From Acholeplasmataceae bacterium UBA6190 (lineage in GTDB: Bacteria > Bacillota_I > Bacilli_A > Acholeplasmatales > Acholeplasmataceae), in contig DITG01000108.1 of the NCBI GenBank assembly GCA_002422045.1, positions 1 through 11,617 on the forward strand: a stretch of DNA of 11,617 nt, given 5' to 3'. The stretch's first letter is position 1. Every line of letters begins with the position of its first letter. Made by a program: the position numbers and the translations under genes. The notes beneath the pieces were generated by a model. The model made no database searches. It worked only from the letters and a program-made list of their open reading frames with translations, and was not told the DNA's origin. Positions 1-4,840 of the stretch are shown here, in pieces.

Positions 1-90
1 AAGTTCAGCATGAATCATCTCCGCACTCTTGGGTTGATGCGTCTTGGATAGCAAATTCAATATTTCTTTTCTTTGTTTGGTCATTCTCAT
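1..90 (-). CDS. zur: Fur-family metal-responsive repressor, probably Zur (N-terminal 30 codons only)
   Basis: Only the first 30 residues lie in the window; the gene continues past the left edge. They read MRMTKQRKEILNLLSKTHQP followed by KSAEMIHAEL. This matches the start of the Fur winged-helix DNA-binding domain, where a 'T.QR..IL..L' helix is followed by a 'hpSAeeIy..L' helix. GGAGG at 99-103 sits 8 bases before the ATG at 90, so that start is preferred over the second ATG at 84. The gene follows znuB with only 2 bases between stop and start, so it is the last visible member of the zinc-uptake operon. Listeria zurAM-zurR and staphylococcal operons likewise carry the Fur-type regulator after the permease. 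Assignment as Zur rather than Fur, PerR or Mur rests on the neighbours and the operators near 2553-2610. The metal-binding residues are outside the window. Confidence 0.75.
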   Translation of the reverse strand, partial: MRMTKQRKEILNLLSKTHQPKSAEMIHAEL

Positions 91-92
91 CG

Positions 93-899
93 TTATTTCC
101 TCCACAAGGGTTTAATGACAATCGACATCAATAAGACGATGGCATAAAGGACAACAATCGTTGATCCTACAGGGATTTCCAAAGGGTGTGCAATGAAGAT
201 ACCTAATAAGACAATGATCAGTGAAGAGACAACACCCAAGACCAGTGTATTCTTGAAACTCTTGGTCCATTGACTTGAAATGATGGATGGAAAGACAACC
301 AAAGCTGAAATGAGCAATGTGCCAATCGTTCTCACGCCAATCACAATGAAGAAAGCTGTCAGTGCTGCAAGCAAATAACCGAGCAGTTGGACTCTGATCT
401 TTGAAAATTTAGCATAATTCAAATCATAAGTCATCAAGAAAAGTTTTCTATAGAACATAATGATGAATGCAGCAATCAAAACGGTTACAACCATCGACAA
501 GATCAAATCTGTTTGTGTCGCAGTGAAGATATTGCCAACCAACATGGATTCGACCGATATGGAAAATCCTTGTCCTTTTTTGACGAGAATCAAACCGATC
601 GCAAACGATACTGCTGAGACCAGTCCGATAGCTGCATCCCCATTGATTGTTTTTGTCGTCGATAAGTATTTGATGAGTAATGAGGCAAGCATGACAAAGG
701 GTATGGCGATAAAGAGTGCTTCATTGGATAAGAGAACACCTAAGATGACACCTGCAAAACTCACGTGAGCAAGTCCGTCAGCAATCATTGCCTGCTGATT
801 GAGTACGAGAAATGGTGAAAGAAGCGCTGCCGAAAGTGCCAAGGCGACACCAATCAAGATGGCATTTTGGATGAACGAGTATTGGAGAAAATCAGCCAT
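93..899 (-). CDS. znuB: Zinc ABC transporter permease, ABC-3 family
   Basis: 268-residue integral membrane protein forming the channel of a high-affinity zinc importer; it works with the ATPase and lipoprotein encoded just upstream. The sequence is hydrophobic throughout, with about eight membrane segments (roughly 10-33, 46-78, 90-106, 130-150, 168-190, 191-208, 217-237 and 245-263). It shows ABC-3 hallmarks: DGLAHVSFAGVILG at 41-54 (the 'D.lsHa.l.G' motif that contacts the ATPase), VRTIGTLLISALVVFPS at 189-205, and IPVGST near the C-terminus. The start is the ATG at 899 because GGAGG (908-912) lies 8 bases upstream; an in-frame ATG at 1001 would add 34 non-conserved residues inside znuC. 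The gene overlaps the end of znuC by 8 bases, which implies translational coupling. Manganese permeases share the family, so zinc is inferred from the His-rich partner proteins. Confidence 0.92.
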   Translation of the reverse strand: MADFLQYSFIQNAILIGVALALSAALLSPFLVLNQQAMIADGLAHVSFAGVILGVLLSNEALFIAIPFVMLASLLIKYLSTTKTINGDAAIGLVSAVSFAIGLILVKKGQGFSISVESMLVGNIFTATQTDLILSMVVTVLIAAFIIMFYRKLFLMTYDLNYAKFSKIRVQLLGYLLAALTAFFIVIGVRTIGTLLISALVVFPSIISSQWTKSFKNTLVLGVVSSLIIVLLGIFIAHPLEIPVGSTIVVLYAIVLLMSIVIKPLWRK

Positions 900-1560
900 G
901 ATGGTGACCTCCGTGTTCAAAATGTTGAAATTCATGATAAGTACCGAAAAACTTGATCTTTTGGTCGACATACATGACCTTGCAATCGTCTTTGACCGCA
1001 TCGGTTAAGTCATGTGTCACGTGAATGATGGTCATGTTCTGGTCTTGTTGCAAGCGGTAAAGCAATTCATAAAACTTTTCTCTAAAAGATGGATCGAGCG
1101 CTGATGTGGGTTCATCCAAAATGAGCAACTCTGGATTGGCAATGAGCGCTCTGATGATGAAAACACGTTGTTGCTGACCACCAGATAGGTAAGCCATGCT
1201 CTCATTGAACAGTTGAGGTATTTCCATACGTTCCAACCATGATTTGATGAGTTCGCACTCTGCTTGAGAAGGTTTTAATTTCTGATGGGCAAAACCACTA
1301 TAGATGACTTCTCTCACGGTCATGGGCAGATTGACTTTCGTGAGCAACTTCTGTGGCAAATATCCCATTTGGACATGCTCGACATGAATGTTGCCCGAAC
1401 TCGGTTGAAGTAGTCCGACAAGTAATTTCACAAGGGTTGTTTTTCCGCTACCATTGGGACCGACGATATGGAGAAAATCACCCTTCTGGATTGAAAAGGT
1501 GATGTTTTGTAGGACATTGAATTTACCAAAATTGACATGGACATCCTGATAGTTGATCAT
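892..1560 (-). CDS. znuC: Zinc ABC transporter ATP-binding protein
   Basis: 222-residue cytoplasmic ATPase that powers zinc import through ZnuB. All ABC motifs are visible and intact: Walker A GPNGSGKT (34-41), Q-loop YLPQ (Q70), signature LSGGQQQR (125-132), Walker B LLILDEP (145-151) and the switch histidine in VTHD (H183). The protein ends in a His-rich tail, HGGHHHG (216-222), often seen in zinc-type ATPases of this family and possibly a low-affinity metal site. The ATG at 1560 directly follows the znuA stop codon (TAA then ATG, no gap). No convincing Shine-Dalgarno sequence lies in the last bases of znuA, so ribosomes probably reinitiate after finishing znuA. The 3' end overlaps znuB by 8 bases. 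Assignment to the zinc/manganese (TroB/ZnuC) group is secure; zinc specificity is inferred. Confidence 0.93.
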   Translation of the reverse strand: MINYQDVHVNFGKFNVLQNITFSIQKGDFLHIVGPNGSGKTTLVKLLVGLLQPSSGNIHVEHVQMGYLPQKLLTKVNLPMTVREVIYSGFAHQKLKPSQAECELIKSWLERMEIPQLFNESMAYLSGGQQQRVFIIRALIANPELLILDEPTSALDPSFREKFYELLYRLQQDQNMTIIHVTHDLTDAVKDDCKVMYVDQKIKFFGTYHEFQHFEHGGHHHG

Positions 1561-2538
1561 TTATACTAAGGGTGTATTCAGAGCCAGTTTGATGTTTTCA
1601 AAATTTTGTTCAAGCAAGTCTCTGTACGTGACACCAGCCTCCATTTGTGACTTGGTGATATTATGATAACCGTGAAGTTCTAGCAAAGTCAAGACATAGT
1701 TCTCTTTTGCCAGTTCACTTTGGATACGAAGTGCAGCTTTAGGTTCAACGAGTTCTTCGATGAATAAATGATATGCCTGTGCAACTTTGACTTGACTCAC
1801 AAATTGAATCAACTCAGAAGAGGTCAGGTCAGAATCCGGTTTGAACCCTTCGAACAAACTGACAATATTCAAGTGATATCGCTCACCGAAAGCTCCCAAC
1901 GCGTTATGACCCGCGAAATAGATGGTTGAGTCTTCGTGGGCTTCGCTCATGAGAAATGCTTCAAGGTCATGATGCAGTTCTTCAATTTCGTGGATGTAAT
2001 CCTCTGCATTGTCCTCGTAAAACTGAGCATTGTCCGGATCAATCTCAATGATTTTTTGAAGTATGGCTTCAATCAGTTGAATCGCAGTGGTAGGATCTGT
2101 CCAAAAATGAATAGCATTCTCATCTTCATGGTCATGATCGTCTTCTTCGAGAATGACAGATAACGAAGTTGTATGCTCGTGCTCATCTTCATGATGATGT
2201 TCTTCGAGAGTATATGATGTTGATAAATCAAGGTACAGTGTGTTTTTTCCAATCATTTGATTGACATCCTTGATCCATGTATCAATTTCAAGACTGGTAA
2301 AAATGAACAATTTGGATTCCTGAATGGCAACCATATCTCGACTTGTTGCCTCATAATCATGGATTTCTGCCCCTGGTGGAATCAATAAACTGACAGTCAT
2401 TTTGTCGCCAACGATTTGTCTTGCAAAATCGTATTGGGGAAACATGGTCGTGACAATATCAGCCTTTTTTGGATTTGTACAAGCAGATATGAGCATGAGA
2501 AGCGAAATGATAAAAATTAACCCAGCAATCTTTTTCAT
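1561..2538 (-). CDS. znuA: Zinc-binding lipoprotein of ABC transporter (cluster 9 solute-binding protein)
   Basis: 325-residue cell-surface lipoprotein that captures zinc and passes it to ZnuBC. Residues 1-20 form a lipoprotein signal with lipobox LISAC, so Cys20 would be lipidated. The mature part fits the cluster A-I metal-binding fold: VTTMFPQYDFARQIVGDK (29-46), first ligand His60 in GAEIHDYE, His144 in IHFWTDP, His211 in AGHNALGAF, and the C-terminal NFENIKLAL segment (312-320). The fourth ligand is unclear; Glu287 or His289 in LLELHGYH are candidates. A His/Asp/Glu-rich loop (about 110-143) lies before His144, as in zinc but not manganese binding proteins. The start is the ATG at 2538, with AAAGGAG (2546-2552) 7 bases upstream; the longer in-frame start at 2568 lacks such a site and would spoil the signal peptide. 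First gene of the operon, directly behind two Zur-like operators. Confidence 0.92.
   Translation of the reverse strand: MKKIAGLIFIISLLMLISACTNPKKADIVTTMFPQYDFARQIVGDKMTVSLLIPPGAEIHDYEATSRDMVAIQESKLFIFTSLEIDTWIKDVNQMIGKNTLYLDLSTSYTLEEHHHEDEHEHTTSLSVILEEDDHDHEDENAIHFWTDPTTAIQLIEAILQKIIEIDPDNAQFYEDNAEDYIHEIEELHHDLEAFLMSEAHEDSTIYFAGHNALGAFGERYHLNIVSLFEGFKPDSDLTSSELIQFVSQVKVAQAYHLFIEELVEPKAALRIQSELAKENYVLTLLELHGYHNITKSQMEAGVTYRDLLEQNFENIKLALNTPLV
2116..2211 (-). repeat. Internal duplication of a His/Asp/Glu metal-binding module in znuA
   Basis: Residues 110-122 (TLEEHHHEDEHEH) and 129-141 (ILEEDDHDHEDEN) of ZnuA are similar modules offset by exactly 19 codons. At the DNA level both contain TTCTTCGAGA on the plus strand, at 2143-2152 and 2200-2209, 57 bases apart. 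The rest has diverged through His/Asp/Glu exchanges. The loop is expected to bind zinc loosely and feed it to the high-affinity site. Duplication is inferred from the spacing and shared LEE lead-in; chance similarity of two low-complexity stretches is the alternative. Confidence 0.55.
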
Positions 2539-2552
2539 GTGAAAACTCCTTT

Positions 2553-2567
2553 TGCGAATGATTTGCA
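2553..2567. promoter_or_regulatory. Zur-box-like operator, downstream copy
   Basis: TGCGAAT-G-ATTTGCA is a 7-1-7 inverted repeat with six of seven pairs matching. The 7-1-7 form with an AAT-n-ATT core is the layout of Fur-family sites, including the Bacillus Zur box (TCGTAAT-n-ATTACGA). Read on the minus strand it is identical to the upstream copy apart from the central base. It covers the predicted znuA transcription start (near 2566) and abuts the znuA ribosome-binding site, so a bound repressor would block initiation or early elongation. Confidence 0.7.
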
Positions 2568-2572
2568 TGTAC

Positions 2573-2601
2573 AGTATATCACGACTGCTTCTATTTGCAA
2601 A
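2573..2601 (-). promoter_or_regulatory. znuACB-zur promoter
   Basis: On the minus strand, -35 TTTGCA (2601-2596) and -10 TATACT (2578-2573) are separated by 17 bases, and a TGA just before the -10 makes it an extended -10. Transcription would start near 2566, about 28 bases before the znuA ATG at 2538. The -35 box is embedded in the upstream Zur-like operator and the start in the downstream one, which predicts tight repression when zinc is plentiful. Confidence 0.7.
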
Positions 2602-2610
2602 TGATTCGCA
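2596..2610. promoter_or_regulatory. Zur-box-like operator, upstream copy
   Basis: TGCAAAT-G-ATTCGCA is a 7-1-7 dyad with six of seven pairs matching. It extends to a 9-1-9 dyad (2594-2612, TTTGCAAAT-G-ATTCGCAAA) with eight of nine pairs, so it is probably the stronger of the two sites. It covers the -35 box of the znuA promoter. Its centre (2603) is 43 bases from the centre of the other copy (2560), close to four helical turns, placing both on the same face of the DNA. Confidence 0.72.
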
Positions 2611-2660
2611 AAAGAAATGTAACTGAAAACGCTAAAACGCATAAAATACGATAAGAATAA

Positions 2661-2689
2661 TTGATATTTTGAATAATCAATGTTATAAT
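2661..2689 (+). promoter_or_regulatory. rimP-nusA-infB operon promoter
   Basis: -35 TTGATA (2661-2666), 17-base spacer, and a perfect -10 TATAAT (2684-2689) preceded by TGT, an extended -10. The predicted start is near 2696, giving a leader of about 48 bases before the rimP ATG at 2744. This is the only strong promoter seen ahead of the six-gene block and is probably sigma-A dependent. It diverges from the znuA promoter, with the two -35 boxes about 60 bases apart; the Zur-like sites do not overlap it. Confidence 0.8.
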
Positions 2690-2697
2690 AAAGGCCT

Positions 2698-2730
2698 AAA
2701 CATGAGTGGGATGATGATTTCCACTCGTTT
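2698..2730 (+). promoter_or_regulatory. Stem-loop in the rimP mRNA leader
   Basis: GAGTGG (2704-2709) pairs with CCACTC (2721-2726) around an 11-base loop. The helix extends with AAAC (2698-2701) against GTTT (2727-2730) across a 2-base bulge. It begins within a few bases of the predicted transcript 5' end and finishes just before the rimP ribosome-binding site (GAGG, 2735-2738). From memory, GUGGG/CCCAC-type hairpins ahead of rimP recur in Bacillota. A 5' stabiliser, a protein-binding site or an attenuator-like element would all fit; there is only a short T-run after it, so it is a poor terminator. Confidence 0.5.
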
Positions 2731-2743
2731 TATTGAGGTCTCC

Positions 2744-3184
2744 ATGAATATTGAAAAAATCAAAGAAAAATTAACACCTATCTTAGCGCGTAACAACCTT
2801 GCCATCTACTCAATCCGTACCAAAAAAGAGTTCGGTGAAAAGATACTTGAAATCTTGATTGATGTTGAAACTATGGACATCAACGATCTCGAAAAGATCC
2901 ATTTGGAATTTCAGGCTAGTTTGGATGATGACGATCTCGACCCGGATTATTTCCTGGAGTTGTCTTCTGTCGGTCTCGAGCGCCCGCTCAAAACCAAAGC
3001 AGACTGCGAAAAAGCTATTGGCAAATACATTTATCTCGAGTCGCAGAAGTATCGTGGATTTGGCACGTTGCTCGCATTCGATCAAGATCTCATGATACTG
3101 GAAATCAACGACATGGGACGCATGAAAAAAATTGAAATCACATTCGACAGCGCAAAAAAGATGCGGACAGCTGTCAAATTTTAG
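2744..3184 (+). CDS. rimP: Ribosome maturation factor RimP
   Basis: 146-residue cytoplasmic protein needed for 30S subunit assembly. The family signature YFLELSSVGLERPLK lies at 69-83 (consensus 'Y.LEVSSPGldRPL'), after an N-terminal alpha/beta domain with a DLEKIHLEFQASLDDDD stretch. The C-terminal SH3-like part ends KIEITFDSAKKMRTAVKF (129-146). Length is normal for Bacillota (about 150). The ATG at 2744 is chosen because GAGG lies 5 bases upstream and the protein begins like its homologues; in-frame ATGs at 2702 and 2711 fall in the leader hairpin. First gene of the block; nusA follows 9 bases after the stop. Confidence 0.95.
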   Translation: MNIEKIKEKLTPILARNNLAIYSIRTKKEFGEKILEILIDVETMDINDLEKIHLEFQASLDDDDLDPDYFLELSSVGLERPLKTKADCEKAIGKYIYLESQKYRGFGTLLAFDQDLMILEINDMGRMKKIEITFDSAKKMRTAVKF

Positions 3185-3193
3185 GAGGATACC

Positions 3194-4264
3194 ATGATCA
3201 GTAAGGAATTTTTTAAAAACATTGAAGCCGTCGCAGATGAAAAAGAACTCACGCATGAGCAGGTGCTTGAAGCATTTGTCCAAGGCATGATTGCAGGCTG
3301 CAAGAAAGCGCATGACGTTCGTTCATGCCGTGTCGAAATCAAGGAAGAAAAGAGTGAAATTCTCGTCTTCAAGCAGCATTTGGTTGTCGAGGAGTACTCT
3401 ATCGATGCCGACAAGAACTATTCACAGCTTCTTTTGGAAGACGCCAAAGAAATCAATCCGAGAGCCAAAGTGGGCGATATCATTGAACAAAAGATTGATC
3501 CCAAGGATTTCGGGCATTTCGCAGTGCGCGATTTCAAATCAAGATTAAATGAAACCTTGATCAACATGCAGAAAGAAAATCTCTACAAGCATTTCAAGAA
3601 ATTCGAACATGAAATGATCACTGCACGCGTCATTGACGTTGATGATAACCATTACCGTCTCGATATCGGTAAGGATCTCACCACCTTGCTTCCCAAAAAA
3701 GAATCACTGCCCAAAGACAATTTCCATATCGGAGATTATGTCCGTGTGTATGTTTCCGATGTTGAAATGAAGACCAAGTGGCCAAAAGTCTTTGTCTCCA
3801 GATCACATTCATCCTTAATCATCAGACTGCTTGAAAGTTTCATTCCAGAAATCAAAGACGGCATCATCGAAATCATGGGTATCTCCAGAGATCCTGGTGA
3901 TCGTTCCAAGATTGGCGTGAAGTCCAATGACCCCAAAGTTGACCCCATCGGTGCATGTGTTGGCGAAGGTGGATCTCGTATCCGTGAAATCGTCAAGGCA
4001 CTTTCCGATGAAAAGATTGACCTATTCCGTTGGAGTGACAATGAAAAGGAACTGATTGCGAACGCACTTCAGCCTGCAGAAGTCATTGCAGTGACACGTG
4101 TCAATCCGAAAGAGAAAAATGCACTAGCCATCGTGCCCAATGATCAATTGTCTCTTGCCATCGGTAAACTCGGTCAAAACGTCAAACTGGCTGTTCAGGC
4201 ATGCGGCTGGTCGATTGACATCAAGTCTGAGCAAATGGCTCAAGGCGAAGGCATTCTGTATTGA
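3194..4264 (+). CDS. nusA: Transcription elongation/termination factor NusA
   Basis: 356-residue RNA polymerase-binding protein that modulates pausing, intrinsic termination and antitermination. Domains in order: N-terminal polymerase-binding domain (about 1-125), S1 RNA-binding domain (about 137-203, starting EMITARVIDVDDNHYRLDIG), KH1 (about 210-282) with the core DPIGACVGEGGSR whose GxxG is GEGG at 257-260, and KH2 (about 290-345) with IGKLGQNVKLA, GxxG at 324-327. The length and the absence of C-terminal acidic repeats are typical of Bacillota NusA. AGGAGG directly after the rimP stop gives a strong ribosome-binding site 5 bases before the ATG. It ends in TGA and is followed by rnpM. Confidence 0.97.
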   Translation: MISKEFFKNIEAVADEKELTHEQVLEAFVQGMIAGCKKAHDVRSCRVEIKEEKSEILVFKQHLVVEEYSIDADKNYSQLLLEDAKEINPRAKVGDIIEQKIDPKDFGHFAVRDFKSRLNETLINMQKENLYKHFKKFEHEMITARVIDVDDNHYRLDIGKDLTTLLPKKESLPKDNFHIGDYVRVYVSDVEMKTKWPKVFVSRSHSSLIIRLLESFIPEIKDGIIEIMGISRDPGDRSKIGVKSNDPKVDPIGACVGEGGSRIREIVKALSDEKIDLFRWSDNEKELIANALQPAEVIAVTRVNPKEKNALAIVPNDQLSLAIGKLGQNVKLAVQACGWSIDIKSEQMAQGEGILY

Positions 4265-4275
4265 TTGAAGTTGAA

Positions 4276-4280
4276 AGGAG
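4276..4280 (+). promoter_or_regulatory. Ribosome-binding site that fixes the rnpM start
   Basis: AGGAG at 4276-4280 directly touches an in-frame ATG at 4281, which leaves no spacer, but is 6 bases from a GTG at 4287. Normal spacing therefore favours the GTG. Confidence 0.7.
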
Positions 4281-4286
4281 ATGCAC

Positions 4287-4553
4287 GTGAACAAAGTTAA
4301 AAAGACGCCACTGAGAACATGTGTCGTCACCAAAGAAGTATGTCCCAAGAAGTCACTCATCAGAGTCGCTTGCACCAAAGAAGGTCTTGTTTCCATCGAT
4401 CTCGTTGGTAAAGCGCCCGGAAGAGGTGCTTATTTGAAACTGTCGAAAGAAGTCATCTTGCTCGCTAAAAAAACCAAAGCGCTGGACAAGAAACTTGAAG
4501 CTATTGTTCCTGATGAGATTTATGAGGAACTGTTGAAACTTGCTCATGATTAA
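4287..4553 (+). CDS. rnpM: RNase P modulator RnpM (YlxR family)
   Basis: 88-residue basic protein of the YlxR family, in its usual place between nusA and ylxQ. Visible family features are LRTCVVTKEVCPKKSLIRV (9-27), a central G.V..DL.GKAPGRGAYL stretch with GRGAYL at 45-50, and the basic helical end. YlxR in Bacillus subtilis has been reported to bind RNase P RNA and dampen its activity, hence RnpM; a nucleoid-linked regulatory role has also been proposed. Which applies here is not visible. The start is taken as GTG at 4287 (ribosome-binding site spacing 6) rather than ATG at 4281 (spacing 0). Its 3' end overlaps ylxQ by 8 bases. Confidence 0.9.
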   Translation: MNKVKKTPLRTCVVTKEVCPKKSLIRVACTKEGLVSIDLVGKAPGRGAYLKLSKEVILLAKKTKALDKKLEAIVPDEIYEELLKLAHD

Positions 4554-4836
4554 TACCATCGGACTCGCTTACAGAGCAAGAAAAGTGGTTGTCGGTACAG
4601 ACATTACGCTCACAGCCATGAGAAATGGTAAAGTTGTGCTGTTGCTCCTTGCAACTGACGCATCCCACACCACAAAGAAAAAAGTATATGACAAGGCGAA
4701 AACCTATCAGGTCGAAGTCCTTGAAGAATTAAGTTCGTACGATATATCGGCCGGACTAGGCAAAGTTGACATCAAAGTGATTGGAATAACCGACAGGGGG
4801 TTTAGTCAATTATTGATGAGTCAGAGAAGGAAGTGA
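4546..4836 (+). CDS. ylxQ: L7Ae-like ribosomal/kink-turn RNA-binding protein YlxQ
   Basis: 96-residue protein of the L7Ae/L30e/S12e/Gadd45 family, which binds kink-turn RNA. The features are the N-terminal GLAYRARKVVVGTD (6-19), RNGKVVLLLLATDASHTTKKKV (26-47), and the later DKAKTYQVEVLEELSSYDISAGLGK segment. Homologues are called YlxQ/RplGA and sit between ylxR and infB across Bacillota; a physiological role in the operon is not settled. The ATG at 4546 overlaps the end of rnpM by 8 bases. The nearest purine run (GAGGAA, about 4524-4529) is too distant to be an ordinary ribosome-binding site, so translation is probably coupled to rnpM. It ends TGA just before infB. Confidence 0.88.
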   Translation: MINTIGLAYRARKVVVGTDITLTAMRNGKVVLLLLATDASHTTKKKVYDKAKTYQVEVLEELSSYDISAGLGKVDIKVIGITDRGFSQLLMSQRRK

Positions 4837-4840
4837 TTTT

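Noticed and set aside
460..768. A 102-codon plus-strand frame across znuB
   Set aside because: Antisense to a well-conserved permease with no promoter or recognisable protein features.
2626..2640. Direct repeat AAAACGC in the znuA-rimP intergenic region
   Set aside because: Only seven bases in two copies within A-rich sequence, not placed against a promoter element; chance is likely.
2702..2743. In-frame upstream ATGs extending rimP
   Set aside because: They lie within the leader hairpin, lack a ribosome-binding site and would add residues absent from RimP homologues; GAGG fits the ATG at 2744.
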